This document shows positions 45,170-59,494 of a DNA stretch of 64,000 nt, piece by piece; position 1 is the stretch's first letter; each line of letters starts with the position of its first letter. The stretch is from Diphasiastrum complanatum (Eukaryota; Streptophyta; Lycopodiopsida; Lycopodiales; Lycopodiaceae), in contig CM055113.1 of assembly GCA_029204225.1 (NCBI GenBank), positions 27,286,592 through 27,350,591 of the forward strand, in the 5' to 3' direction. A model generated the notes under the pieces. It was not told the origin of the DNA and did not search any database. It was given only the letters and a program-made list of their open reading frames with translations. Position numbers and translations under genes: made by a program.

Positions 45170-46640
45170 AACGATATGAATAATCGTAATCAGATAAGAG
45201 ACCAACAAATGGAGGTCTTATTAAATCAAGTCAAATTGATAATTTCGAATTTCAAATGGAGATTTATTCGGGAGAGAAAAGAAACTTGAAGTCGTCGAGG
45301 ACTGGCTAGCTAAGTGGAGCAGTTACTTCAACCTGCACGGAGTTTCAAATGAGAAGAAAATTAAAAGCAACGTGCTGTTTTTACGCGGCAAAGCGTCATC
45401 GTGGTGGCGAGATTTACCCGTGAAGCCAACTACTTGGGATGCGTTTGCGAAGTTTTCAAGAAAGCTTTCATAATTGCGGATGACACTGACTACTACCTAA
45501 AGTTCGTGAACTGCAAAAAGGGTACAAAGAGTTTAGACTCTTATATCGAAAAAATTATGGACCTATGGAATAGGGTGGTTCCATCATTCGATGCAAAGTT
45601 GTCAGTTTGACAGTTTGTCCTTTGCCAACCGACTATCAAAATAAATGTAGATGAAATGTGCTTCAAAGCCTTGAGCATGCGTTTTGGATTTCAAAAGCAT
45701 ATGATTCCATGGTGGTGGCATCCAGGAAGCAGTTTGCGCAAATTCCAACCACTTTGAAAACCAAAAAGAGAAAGAAGCGTGGTCCAGACCAAGCAAAATA
45801 TTTTGACGAATTAGATCAAGCAACATCGAAATCCACGAAGCTGAAGAGAAAAAGATTTAATATACCTATGTCCCGGGAAAAGGCTAAGAAAGAGAACTTA
45901 TGTTTCGTCTGTAAGAAGCCTAGACATATGATGAAATTTTGTCCAGAAAGGAAGAAAGTGTCTGCTCATTTGATTGAAATCCCTGGAGGCAATGGTAAGA
46001 CTTTGGAAATAAACCTGACAGATTGTGAGTGTGAATGCTATTTCAGTATTACTTCTTTCTTGCCTAATGAACTTTTCTGCTTAATTGGCACAGTTAAAGA
46101 TCAAGAAGTGAGTATTCTATTGGCAACTAATAATTTTATTAATTTTCGTCTTATGCAGAAACTAAGCTTGGAAACTGAAGCCAACAATCATAGATATATA
46201 GTTTATCTAGCTTCAGGAGCGGAGTTGGAGACTTGGAAGGTAAAAGTCCCGAAGCTCCCAGTTTTGGTGCAAGGACACATAGAATTAGTACTGATTTAAT
46301 TTTAGGTTACGAGAGGTTATTTAGTAAATTTTCTTTTCTGATAATTGATTTTGAGAAACATGTTCTCACTTTCAAGGAGGGTGATAAGAGAGTTACTTTA
46401 TTTGGCAGTAATTTTGTACGTCCGTTGGATAATATTTATACAGTTAATGAAATGGAAGCATTGGATTAGTCTAATTATGCAGTTTTTTCTATTTGCGCTA
46501 TTCCAGTTATGGATGTTCCTGAAATGAATCTAAATGGTTGTGAATTCTCAGCAATTCTTAACTCAGTAAATTTAGATTATGAACAAGCAATGAAAGAACA
46601 AATCATACATGAATTTAGGGATGTCTTTTGACAAATGGCT
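45170..46640 (+). pseudogene. Ty3/gypsy gag-protease, broken and truncated
   Basis: Gag capsid: EDWLAKWSSYFNLHGVSNEK, then GKASSWWRDLPVKPTTWDAF and KSLDSYIEKIMDLWNRVVPS (about 45290-45590) in alternating frames. Next, from 45658, a basic segment and zinc knuckle CFVCKKPRHMMKFC (about 45904-45945), and a retropepsin region in which the expected D-T/S-G reads LLATNN (about 46120), so the catalytic Asp is lost. It ends with HEFRDVF just before 46630, the usual start of the RT region; RT is absent. Confidence 0.72.
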
Positions 46641-46989
46641 CTTCTTACGTCGGGAACTTCTCTAATGACTCATGAAAAAAAAAATCATTCACTAAAAAAA
46701 TATGGGCCTGAAGAGGGCCCTATAAGAAATGCCATATAGGAGAGAGAAAAATAACACTAAAAAATCAAAATGTCATTTTCCAACTTCTTTATGCATTTGT
46801 CCACACATCTTTACATGTGCATGCCATGTACCTCATGAGTGTCACATCAAACGTCACTAGTGCTTAACCATAGTGTAATTCTTGAGAAGTCAAAATATTC
46901 TCTCCCAATAGTTGGGACATTCAAAAATTCAAAACATCCATGGACTGTGGCATTTTATAAATAGGGGAGTCTACCATTTCCATCTCTCA
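46641..46989. other. Spacer, no gene recognised
   Basis: AT-rich. A block TATGGGCCTGAAGAGGGCCC near 46710 resembles the GGGCC-type ends of small DNA elements, but no partner was found. Confidence 0.35.
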
Positions 46990-47064
46990 AGTCGAACATG
47001 ATGTAAATCGGCTCTAATACCACTCTGTGGGATATGGAAAATTATCAGCTCTGATACCACTATT
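46990..47064 (-). repeat. Leftover leader and primer site of a D-family copia
   Basis: The sequence up to the LTR border (AAATCGGCTCTAATACCACT, then AGCTCTGATACCACTATT) matches the leader beside the other D LTR at 52465-52528. On the minus strand it reads TGGTATCAGAG, the initiator-Met primer site, five bases from the LTR. It lies outside element D, so the LTR at 47065 once also served as the 5' LTR of a second copy. Confidence 0.75.
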
Positions 47065-48443
<1,379 letters not shown>

Positions 48444-48464
48444 CTCCCCCTTAAGCTAACTACT

Positions 48465-51400
48465 ATGAATCTGAACTACAATTAAGATTTATCATATCTA
48501 CTAAGGTAGAATGTTTATCTCTAGACAAAGGCTTTGTCAAAATATCAGCCAATATACTGTCTGTATGACAATAACTTAGTACAACATCTTGGTTCTGAAT
48601 TCTCTCTAAGAAAATGGAACTGAACTTCTATGTGTTTAGTTCTATTATGAGTTCTTGGGTTTAGAGATAGAGCTATGCAGCTTTGATTGTCACACTGGAG
48701 TATTGTTGGACCAATCTATGAGAATTGTAGATCCTACAACAGCCTCCTTAGCCAATTATCTCCTTACACTGGTGATGTAGCTACAACATATTCAGATTCT
48801 GTAGAGGACAATGAAATGCATTTTTGCTTTCTGTTGTTCCATGAAATAGGTCCTCCTGCAAGGAAACAAATATACCTGATGTGGATTTTCTGGTATCTAT
48901 GTCTCCTGCCCAATTTGAATTTGAATAGGTGGTCAGTGTGAGTTTAACTTCTGTATTACCATTGTAGCTCAAGGCATAGTGCTTTGAAGCTTGAATGTAC
49001 CTCAGAACTCTTTGCAGAGCTTTCCAGTGTTGTAAGCCTGGATTGGACATGTATTGAGGCAGTGTGCTTACGGCATATGCTAGATCAGGTCGTGTGTAGA
49101 CCATAGAGTACATTACAGATCCTATGATAGACTGATAAGGATACCTACACATTTCTTGCTAATTTGCTTTAGTTCTAGGGCACATATCTTTGGATAGCTT
49201 AGATCCCGGATCCATAGGTGTGTCTATAGGCTTGCAATCCTTCATGCCATATCTGTGAAGTACATTGTTTAGATAGGACTCTTGGCTTATTGTAATCTTT
49301 CTGCCTGCGCGACTTTGTGAATCTCCATACTGAGTAGGTAATGGACTGGGCCTAAGTCAGTCATTTCAAATTCTAATGAAATCAGAGATTTGGTTTCTAA
49401 TAATAACTAATTTGAATTTCTAATGATTAAGGAATCATCAACATATAATGCTATTATAACATAGCTTGACCTTTTCGTCTGAGATATACATTAGAGTCTG
49501 TAGAGCAAGAAGTGAAGTTATTTTGCAACAAGAAGTGATTTATTCTATCATACCAGGCCTTGGGAGCTTGCTTGAGACCATACAATGCCTTATGCAATTT
49601 ACATACCAAATGCTCTTTGCCTTGAAGGACGTAACCTTTTGGTTGATAGATGAATATATCTTCTTGTCTAAATTCGTGAAGGAATGTTGTTTGGATGTCT
49701 ATTTGGTGAATGTCCAAATCCTCTATAGCAGCTATAGCCATCAAGGTGTGAATAGATTGATGCTTTACCACTAGACTAAAGGTGTTAGTGTAATCTATTC
49801 CACACATTTGCTCAAATCCTTTAAGCACTAAACGAGCTTTCCATTTGGATATTGATCCATCTGGCTTAAGCTTTAGCTTGAAGATCCATTTAGAGTCAAT
49901 AGGCTGTATACCTACGGGAGTCAAGTCTTGTTCTTCATCAAGGAATGGTACTCAGCATCCATGGCAGCTTTCTATTCATATGCAATGGGCATTGACAGTG
50001 CTTCTGCAACATTGGCAAGTTCATCATAACTGATGAATGCCTAAGGGACAAAGCAATCAGGTTGCTGTCATTGTCTAGCAGACCTTCAAATTGTAGGTGC
50101 TTGTGTAGATGTTTCTCCTGGGTAAATGATCGAGATAGCTTCAGCTTGTGGCTATCGATGGAGAATGGAGGTGCTATGACAGACTCCTGCATTGACTGCT
50201 TCTGCTTGAAATTATGGAATTTGTCTTTAAGAAAGACAACATCATGTCTGACTGAGTCTGACCTGTATCAATATCATAGATACGATATGTCTTGTGTGAC
50301 ATTGAAGAGCCGATAAAGATATACTTATGGCTTACTGGGTCTAATAACTTCTTTCTCAGATCAGATGGAATTTGATCATAGTAGAGACATCCGAATACAT
50401 GTAAGTGTTTCAGACTTGGTTTGTAGCCATAGTAGGCTTCAAACGGTGTCTTGGAGTCGACTGCCTTTATGCTAGAATAATTTTGCAGATAGCAGACTGT
50501 AGAAATTGCTTTAGCCCAAAAATTCTAGGGCAATTGAGCGTTGACAATCATGGATCATACAGCTTCCAATAATGTTCTGTTCTTTTACTCAATTACGCCA
50601 TTTTGTTGTAAAGTGTTGCTGGCTATGAACTGATGGTGCATGCTACATGATGAAAGGTAGTCTGCCATTTCATTTGATAAATATTCTCCCCCTAAATCAG
50701 ACCGTAGGGCCTTGATTCTCTGACCAATCTGATTCTCAACATATTTCTTGAATTCTTTGAAGTAATTGAATGCTTCTGATTTGTACTTTATGAATATGAC
50801 TTTGGTGAACCGGGAGAAATCATCAATAAATGTAATGAAATATAGAATTGGCCCAAATACGCTCATAGGACCACATAAGTCACTAAGCATTAGTGACATA
50901 AAGGACTTCGCTGTTTTGGCTTGTTCTCTTGGAAATCTTGTTCTAGGTTGTTTCCCTACTAGACAATTTTCACAAACAGTCTGATTAGCTGTAGAAACAA
51001 CATTGATATTCATGTCGACCATTTTGCTATGATGCATGTACAAGATTGAATGCATGTTTAAATGACCTAGTCTTTGAAGCCAAACATGAGCATCACAAAA
51101 AGTGCATAATCGTGACTTAGAGTATACAAATTTCTTTCTTTGTGTGAAAAGAGAATTTCATTGGAGTTCTCATAAAAAATAGTACATCGACTAGCAATAA
51201 ATAAAGCTCTATAGTCTTGATCAGTGATCTTGCTAATTTGGGTACGTAAAGTACACCATTTAGCTGTCTAGTGATGCCATCAGAGTACTGCCGTCGAATG
51301 GAGCCTTGTCCTTCAACCTTGTGTGAACTTGAGTCGCCGAAGAAAATGTCCTTTGAATCTGTTGCTGTGAGAGTAGAAAATAGGTTCTTACATGGCGTCA

Positions 51401-52366
51401 TGTGCTGTGAAGCACCTGAATCAAGATACCATTGATAGGCCTTTCTACTAGGTTGATATTGTACCATCAGCGCCTTGTCCTCTTCTTGTGGATTTCTAAC
51501 AATGTCAGAGTTTTTCTCTTGGTGCTTCTACATCTTCTTCCTCGCTTCATTATGCTTGAGAATGCGACAATACTTTATGTCATGATTGGATCTTTTGCAA
51601 TACCTGCAAAAGATTTTGGTCTTGGATGATAATTGATTATGCTGTTGTTGTTGTTGTTGTGATGAGACTGGCTCCTCCGCCTTTGTCTTCTTGTCCTTGA
51701 AGTTCTTTTTCTTCTTGGACTGCTGCTTATGATAGTACAATGTCATCAACTTGTACTGATTGTGGATAAGCTTTTTCTCCTGATTTCTTCCTACAATAGG
51801 CTTGTTGTCAGCTTTGGAGAGATAGTGCAGGAGTATTGCTCAAAAGCAATACTAGGGTGTCGTAGGAGAATGAAAGACTGACAAGAAGAGATATCGTTGA
51901 GTCTTTTTTTGAAATAGAAAAACCTATGGTAGCAAGTTGATACAGCAACTGTTTGAACTCATTCAGGTAATCGTTGACTGAGGTGCCTTCACTCATCTTG
52001 AGTATAAGTACCTTCTTCCTCAGATAGAGATGAGTCAATACATCTGAAGTCTAGTAGATGCTGGTTAGGATATCCCACGCTTCTTTGGAGGTGGTGTTGT
52101 TTGATATGTGAGAAATCTGAGTGTCTCTCATATTTCAAGGATACAATGGCAAGCTCTTTGCCATCCTTCATTTTCCATGCTGGAAGCAGTTCAGGTTCTG
52201 CCGGTCTAGCTATTGAATCGTTTACGTATTTCCATAGCTCCTTCTCAATTAAGATCATTCTCAAATTGAACTTCCACATGTGGAAGTCATCTCCATTGAA
52301 TTTGTTAATCAAGCGGATCTTTGAGGTTGAACCTTTCATTAAAATTGAGGAACATAGATGGAACAC
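48465..52366 (-). pseudogene. Copia gag-pol of D, frameshifted
   Basis: Minus strand, right to left: gag from 52366 (NKFNGDDFHMWKFNLRMILI), continuing at 52038; zinc knuckle CRYCKRSNHDIKYC (near 51590); protease YLDSGASQHMTPC (near 51410), active site intact; integrase with LSDLCGPM, IDDFSRF, LRSDLGGEY (near 50690) and QQNGVIE; RT from 49924 (IDSKWIFKLKLKPDGSISKW, then LYGLKQAPKAWYDR), and YVDDSLII in another frame near 49430; GSVMYSMVYTRPDLAYAV near 49100; RNase H decayed. At least six frame breaks. Confidence 0.88.
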
Positions 52367-52512
52367 AAACAGAATGACCAGCTTCTATGAAATAAGAACA
52401 TAATAAGTTCTATTGTAAATCCTAGACTCTAGTAATCCAATAAACCTGAGCTATGATACCACTGATGGAAATCGGCTCTGATACTACTCTATGGAATATG
52501 GAAAATTATCAA

Positions 52513-52523
52513 CTCTGATACCA
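52513..52523 (-). promoter_or_regulatory. Primer binding site of D
   Basis: CTCTGATACCA on the plus strand, TGGTATCAGAG on the minus strand, complementary to initiator Met tRNA. Five bases separate it from the LTR end at 52529. Confidence 0.85.
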
Positions 52524-52528
52524 CTATT

Positions 52529-52971
52529 TGTTGATAGAAAGGAAAGACAATTAATGAAGACACAATGATGACTGTGCTTAACTAGATTGTGGATTACTTA
52601 GAGAACGAAGATGTGAGCTGTTCTTTTGTGTTGAATCAGATTATCAGAGTAGGAGTCTTAGATTGCCATGAAAGGGAGATTTCAAAAATGATTAGACGTT
52701 TTTGATAGCCATGCAATCTTCTACTTCTGATAATCTGATGTGAAGAGAGAATGGAGAATTAATTTAGGCATTGGAGACAACCATACATTTCTCTGATAAT
52801 GGTGTTTGTGTAAGAGGAGTGAGAGATAGATTCATTCAACAAGAATACAAACGGATGTAGAACAATAGAGAATTTGTATATTAAGTTGTAGCAACAATGA
52901 TCAGACCACAATACAAATGCATTGATAAGCGTGTGATCCTACTAACAGATTCAAAACATTTGCTAAAGATT

Positions 52972-53028
<57 letters not shown>

Positions 53029-53477
53029 ATAATCACCAACTCTGAGGAGTTAGCTACTGAAGACCCATTCTGGTCGTTTAATCTCCATCAGATGACTTCT
53101 AAAACATCTAATGACTTCTGATATCTAACCTCTCTATCTTCAATCACTCATTTCATTTATAACAACTGCAAGATCTTGTTTTATTCTAACTTTACATTTA
53201 CAAGATTACTTAACAACTAATTAACTGATTAATTAAATCAGTTGTTATTGGAGTGTGAAGACGTAGACAGTCTGTTCTTGAAATCTTGTGTATTTCTACA
53301 GAGTTTCGGTTTTTTTGCCTGTGTAGAATGTAAAACTACAGTGTCGGTTCTTTCTTATAAGTGTCACCTGTCAGAAACTGCATGTAAAAATACAATGTTG
53401 CTTTTTGCCCTAATTAATGTCTGTCATAAACTGCATGTAAAAATACAATGTCGCTTTTTGCCCTAATTGTCGCCTGT
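52529..53477 (-). repeat. 5' LTR of D, outer end missing
   Basis: Follows the left LTR from TGTTGATAG through the (AT)n run (about 52974-53027, roughly half as long as in the other LTR) and two of the roughly 53-base repeats, then stops matching after GTCGCCTGTTAT near 53477. About 300-400 bases of the LTR, including its promoter end, are therefore absent. Confidence 0.85.
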
Positions 53478-54604
53478 TATATGGCTATGGAATTGAGTCT
53501 TTCAATCAAGTGACTTTGAAGCTGTAATCAAATAAGATAGCATTTGATTCGTTTGAATTTGGTCTGAATACGATATATGTAGTTGCATGCATCGAGGATT
53601 CCGCTTGTTTCCCATTGATACGACATTTCCTCAAATCCCAACAAATATGACTCATGTCGTCTATGATGACATAAAATACTTTGAACCTCCTACTGATTGC
53701 ACGCCCATGGGACCACATAAGTCATTGTCAATTAACTTTAATGCATCTCTTGTGTCATCAAAGTCCAATTTTGCAAATGCATTGCAGTGTTGTTTGCCTT
53801 AGATGCATGTCTCACACTAAGTTTTGCCAACATTCAAATCAAAGTCATATCCTCTCAGCATCCCTTCTTTGTGTACAATGACATTCTATTTATATTAGAT
53901 TTGCAAGCCAATTGCAATTTGCTTTAAGGAATCTAATCCATTCAAAACTGAAACTTACGACTTATTTATCTTTATCAAGATCAATGGTAACAAAGTAATC
54001 TTGACTAGTTTCAAGGGTCCACGTTTTTTTAACACTTTAGGCCAATATTAGATAAGACTATGAGGCTCCCTACACCTCTACACATAGTGAGAGTGTGGAA
54101 AAACTCTTGGCTAAACCTGGTACATGAAATACACTCTTAATTACCTTCACCTCTCATAATGATATCTTTACTGGAACTGTTCCTTTGCCCCTCCTTATAT
54201 GTGAAAGATTTGACTATGTTGGCGTTAGTTCAAGCATAATGGGATGATTATTTACTTCGATCCAAATCTTCCAATGGTGTCTGACAGAGTTCAAGATCAA
54301 TTGTCGATAGTCAGGCAACGATGTTGGGTGGAATATGGGAGTCAAAATTTATCTCTTGGACAATGTCAAAGTGGTTGTCAAGAGTTAAATAGTGTTGTTT
54401 TTGCACAATATTGATTTCAACACGACACGCTTGGAGGTGAAAATTGGCCAATAGGATTTGAGGCCAGAGCCTAAAATGGATTCGAGCTACTTTGTACATT
54501 CACTCTTCATTTCAATAAAGTGGGTGGATCCTCTTTCAAATGGATATGAAATGTCCTTGCTCTTCTTCTTTCCTCCTCTATGTCTCATGTTTTGATTTGC
54601 TAAT
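53478..54604. other. Spacer, no gene recognised
   Basis: Open frames of 60-70 codons on both strands near 53506-53881 and 54311-54499 have no motif. This could be decayed retroelement or host sequence. Confidence 0.4.
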
Positions 54605-55246
54605 TGTTGGAGTTTATCTGTTGAAAATTGTCACTTCTCACTTGTCATTTTTTATTGTAAATAAAGATCAATCATGAAAACAAAGTTCATGATCTGATTT
54701 CACACGTGTGGAGCTTGTTCCCATGTGTGAAAGAAAGCACTTTTCATACTTGTAAATATCTATTTTGATTTTGTATCAATCAAGCTAAGTGTGAACATAA
54801 TGTGAGTAGTTTTTTGTCAAGTTGACTAGTCACCTAGAAATTAGCTTATCCTTGCATGTGCATGAGTAAATGCTCCCACATGGCAAGTGGATGTTCACAC
54901 GTGTGTATAGAGTTCTAGAAGATAAGAGTTGACCATTTTCCTTAGATCCTATTTTGTAGAGAATATTCCTATATTCTAGGAGACTAGCTCTTTGGATTTC
55001 AGCCATATTCTAGAAGGTAAACTTTGGATAAGGATCAAGGACGAATCAAATGGATAGATCTGAGTGATTTGGCACTCTTCACACGTGTGAAGACCTGCTG
55101 GAATATACCAAACTCGTGGATGTACTTGATCCATAGAAGGATCATCATTTTGCTAATCAGATTGATGAGACTTTTGGATTCTACACTTTTGTGAGATTTC
55201 TAGTCAATAGAATTGTGATTTTAATGAATGATTGCTATCAAGAACC
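54605..55246 (+). repeat. 5' LTR of F, left part
   Basis: Contains three copies of the CACACGTGTG palindrome (54701-54710, 54896-54905, 55080-55089). The last five bases, GAACC (55242-55246), are repeated after element E. The LTR continues at 59495. Confidence 0.8.
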
Positions 55247-55520
55247 ACTTAGAATTTGCTTTGCACAGGAACACAAATCATGCTACACAGTAACACAGAC
55301 AGAAAACACTCTACACAGCAAGCTCACATAGCAACTGTATTTCTCAAAATGAAATTACACTGTACATATAGTTGTTCACTCAGGCAACCCATGCATGACC
55401 CAGGTTGCCATTGGCGGGACGCGTGTCCCGTCGACTTGCCTCGTGGCGAGGCCAACTGATCCTTATCCACTGATAGGACCCACAGTACAGTAACACAATG
55501 ATTCTACTTTAATTCTAACT
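55247..55520 (-). repeat. 3' LTR of E (274 bp)
   Basis: Same length as its partner. Contains GGCGGGACGCGTGTCCCG, which reads as a perfect GGGACACGTGTCCC palindrome in the other LTR (about 59386-59399). Confidence 0.92.
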
Positions 55521-55529
55521 CTCTCCCTT

Positions 55530-58500
55530 AAAGTAGAGTCTACTTTTTATACAGTCATATACATAGCTTTACAGTCAACAAACTTTAAGTACAGAAAGCT
55601 TTGATCTAAACTTATCAAACTTTTCTCCAGTAAGTGGCTTAGTGAAAATATCAGCTAGTTGTTATTTTGTGCTACAATGAACAACATGAATTTCACGACT
55701 CAGCAGCCTCTCACATATAAAGTGATACTAGATCTCAACGTGTTTAGTCCTCACATGGAACACTGGATTCTTTGCTAGCTGAATGCCACTCTGACTGTCG
55801 CTATGTAAAGTCGTGGGATTTTTTAGCTTCATGCCAATTTCTTCCAAGATTTGTCTCAACCATATAGCTTCCTGTGCTACACTACACATCGCCTTATACT
55901 CTGCTTCTGTGGTGGAAAGAGCAATTGTACTTTGCTTCTTACTAGACTAGGAAAAGCAACTACCACAAAACTGGAATACATACCCTGTGGTGGATCTATG
56001 ATCATCATAGTCACCTCCCCAATCCGCATCCACATAGCCACACAACTCAGGTAAACCATCATGCTTCCTGTAAATCAAGCCATACTCTGAAGTGCCTTTC
56101 ACATAATGCAAAATGCGTTTAGCTGCCTTCCAATGCATTTCCGTAGTGCTGCCATAAACTGACTTACAATGCCAACAGCATAGCATATATCTGGTCTAGT
56201 CGTGGTAAGGTAAATCAAGCTCCCTACTAATTGTCTATAAAACTTAGCATCAAATGACTGTGACTCATCAAGCTTAGAAAGCCTTTTACCTGGTTCAATA
56301 GGAGTGTTTACTGGTTTGCAATCCTGCAACCTAAACCTGTGCAGCAACTCTTTGACATACTTCACCTGTGTTAAACCCACTTCATGTCCTTTTTGCCACA
56401 CTTCTACTCCAAGGCAGTAATGCATCAGGCTGAGATCTGTCATTTCAAATTGCTCCATGAGGTCTTTCTTGATTATGCCTATCATCTCTTGATTATTTTC
56501 CGTAATAATCAAGTCATCAACATAAAGAGCAATCAAAGCAACCATGCCATCAAAGCATAAGACATATAGATTTGGATCAAAATGTGTTCTCACCATCCCC
56601 TTTGAACAAAAGTAGGCATCAATCCTGCTATACCATGCATGTGGTGCTTGTTTAAGACCATAAAGCGCTTTCTTCAAGCAACATACTTTATTTTCCTGTC
56701 CCTTCACTACAAAGCCTTCAGGTTGATCCATGAACACTTCTTCTTCTAACTCACCATTTAGAAAAGCAGATTTCACATCCATCTGATGCAAAGGCCAACC
56801 AAAATGTGAAGCTAAAGCAACAAGTAGACGTAGAGTATTCCATCCTACAAACCGGCGCAAAGGTCTCCTCATATCCGATGCCTTTATTTTGTGTGTACCC
56901 TTTGATCACCAATCTTGCCTTGTGCTTTGCTATACTTCCATCTGCATGATACTTAAACCTGTATACCCATTTGCAACCAATGGGTTTCTTGCCAACTGGT
57001 GGTTCTACTAAGTCCCATGTGCTATGCTTAGCAATTGACTCCATCTCCTCTCCCATGGCCTTGACCCAAATGTCATCATCCTTCGCTTCACCATAAGTCG
57101 AAGGTTTTTTGCTTTGAATAATGCTAGATAAGAGATCATAATTTGCTTCATACCTTTCAGGTTGAGTCTTCTCTCTTGTTGATCTTCGTAGCTCTCCCTG
57201 GTTAGATGATCCTGGAAAGTCATCTATGTCACGGCTCTCCAACAATCTCTCAAACCACTTAGGGAGCTTCCTGTCAGGTGATCGGCTTCCTGGTGAAAAT
57301 GTATCCCACGGTACATCCTTCTCCTTGCGTTTGTCACCTGCAACTTCAATCCTTCTTGCACCAAAAGGTTTGTCCCTACCTCTCCAACTTGTCCCTTGAG
57401 GTTGAGTAGTAGTATCTTGAGATGTATCCTCATGTTCATCACTCGGAAGGTCAATGAATGGATCATCATCAGGTGGTATCCTCACTATGCCATTTTTCCT
57501 ACTGGATGTGTCTATCTTCTCAGCATCTTCGTCTTCATACATCTTGGATTCATCAAAGATAACATCTCGGCTTATATGGATTTTGTTTTCGACTGGATCA
57601 AAACATCTATAGCCCTTCACGCGATCATCATATCCTAGGAATATGCACTTGATAGCTTTTACATCAAGTTTACGTCTTTCTTCCTTAGGAATATGTACAA
57701 AGACCTTACATCCAAAGATTCGCAAGTGGTTCACCTTTGGCTTCTTCTTTGTGAATGCTTCCTTAGGTGTAATTTCTGGTATGGCAATGGTAGGACTTCT
57801 ATTTTGAAGATAGACTTCCGTGCTACATGCTTCTGACCAAAAATCTTTTGGTAATTTCATCTCAGCTAGCATAGATCTGGCACTTTCCACAATCGTACAA
57901 TTTTTGCGCTCAGCTACACCATTGAGAGCAGGAGTATGAGCTTGCATAAATTGTCTTTTAATCCCACATTGATCACAAAGATCATTGAAGTCATTAGACT
58001 TATACTCACCTCCACTATCTGATCTTAGGACTTTGATCTTCTTACCTGTCTGATTTTTGACCAAGTTTTTGAAGTTCTTGAAGTTATCAAAAGCATCTGA
58101 TTTCTTCTTCAAGAAGTAGATCCACGTCTTACGTGACATATCATCAATAAAGGTCATGAAATAGAAGGCTTTTCCTAAGGACATGGTCCTCATGGGCCCG
58201 CATAAATCTGTGTGGATTAAATCCAGGATGTTCTTTGCTCTTGCAACACCCCCTTTATTGAACTTCTCTCGATGCTGCTTCCTATATATACAAGATTTGC
58301 ACATCGATTTCAAGTGATCTTCTATTGTAGGCAGTCTTGTTACCATCTCCAATTTTCTCATCAAACTGAGGCTACTTTTGGTTCGCATCCTTCACAAAGC
58401 AACGATCATGGGTGAATTCTACTTTCAACTTTTGATCAGTAATGACTCCAACAGAAAGTAGATTTTTCTTCAAACCTGGTACGTAAATTACCTCCCTGAT

Positions 58501-58960
58501 CATCCTGCTTTTGCCGTCAGACAGTTGGATTGAAACTGTGCCTATCCCCTTGATCATGCACACCTCACCATTTGCTTGTGAAACAGATGTTCCATTATTC
58601 AACACCTTCAAACTACTGAACCAATTCTTGTTACCTGTCATGTGTCTTGGGGCTCCCAAGTCAATATACCATGCTTGATCATCTTAATTAGATGACAATG
58701 TGAATATGAAGATGCTAGAGTCTTCAATCTCACCCTCATCGACAAGGTTACCTGCTTGTTTTGGTTTTTCCTTGCCTTGATCCGCCAGGAATTTGCGACA
58801 TTCACTCTTCCAATGGCCCTTTTTACCACAATGGAAGCACTTGACTTTATTCTTAGTTTTACTGGAAGATCCTTCGTTCTCTTGAGACTTGGTAAATTGC
58901 TGCTTAGATTTCTTCTTGCCCTTGCCCTTGCCTTGTTTTTGGCGTGTCAAACCGTAACCC
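55530..58960 (-). pseudogene. Copia gag(end)-pol of E, lightly frameshifted
   Basis: Minus strand, right to left: only the end of gag remains, with zinc knuckle CFHCGKKGHWKSEC (58950-58684). The protease active site reads YIDLGAPRHMTG where DSGA is expected, so the catalytic triad is altered. Integrase (from 58388) has HTDLCGPM, LRSDSGGEY and NGVAERKN, so all three acidic residues are kept, and it runs in one 545-codon frame through the linker (NHLRIFGCKVFVHIP, GYDDRVKGYRCFDP) into RT. A frameshift near 56850 then gives KSAFLNGELEEEVFMDQPEG, YVDDLIITEN (about 56510) and PDICYAVGIV; RNase H (GYVDADWGGDYDDHRSTTGY near 56010) follows after another break and a stop. Confidence 0.9.
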
Positions 58961-59204
58961 CAAACCCGGTTTCAATTTTCAACTGGCTTCAAAATTGTCA
59001 ATTGTTCACCAAATTTTTCCCTATCTGATGCTATGCACAGCTAATAATCCCTCTACTGAGCTTAGCAAGCCTCTATAAACTAGAAACATCTACTAGTGCT
59101 TCTCTTTTTGTCTTCAACCCGTCGTAAACCCCAAACTCTCCGAAGACAGTTCTCCCGAAGCTCTCTTCAACGATGATGTTGTACTGTGTACGCTCCCTGT
59201 ACGA

Positions 59205-59215
59205 CTCTGATACCA
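59205..59215 (-). promoter_or_regulatory. Primer binding site of E
   Basis: TGGTATCAGAG on the minus strand, directly next to the LTR end with no spacer; the initiator Met tRNA type. This adjacency helps fix the LTR border at 59216. Confidence 0.85.
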
Positions 59216-59489
59216 ACTTAGAATTTGCTTTGCACAGGAACACAGATCATGCTACACAGTAACACAGACAGAAAACACTCTACACAGCAAGCTCACATAG
59301 CAACTGTATTTCTCAAAATGAAACTGCACTATACATATAGTTGTTCACTCAGGCAACCCATGCATGACCCAGGTTGTCGTTGGCGGGACACGTGTCCCGT
59401 CGATTTGCCTCGTGGTGAGGCCAACTGATCCTTATCCACTGATAGGACTCACAGCACAATAACACAATGATTCTACTTTAATTGTAACT
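59216..59489 (-). repeat. 5' LTR of E (274 bp)
   Basis: Directly repeated with 55247-55520; outer end AATTGTAACT followed by the duplicated GAACC. Confidence 0.92.
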
Positions 59490-59494
59490 GAACC

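Larger units (their letters stand above)
55247..59489 (-). mobile_element. Ty1/copia element E (4243 bp) nested in the LTR of F
   Basis: Two 274-bp LTRs (55247-55520 and 59216-59489) flanked by a perfect 5-bp duplication GAACC (55242-55246 and 59490-59494). The plus-strand ends are ACTTAGAATT and AATTGTAACT (the inner copy ends AATTCTAACT), so the element has AGTTAG...CTAAGT ends and not TG...CA. The primer site TGGTATCAGAG abuts the 5' LTR, and a purine tract CTTTAAGGGAGAG abuts the 3' LTR. By eye the LTRs differ at about 13 sites, nearly all transitions. Confidence 0.92.

Noticed and set aside
46705-46760. GGGCC-type DNA transposon end similar to the foldback element and to 62905-62960
   Set aside because: Only a short, loose match by eye and no inverted partner found.
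48687-50316. Several plus-strand frames across 48.7-50.3 kb
   Set aside because: Opposite-strand shadows of the minus-strand copia D pol, which has clear motifs.
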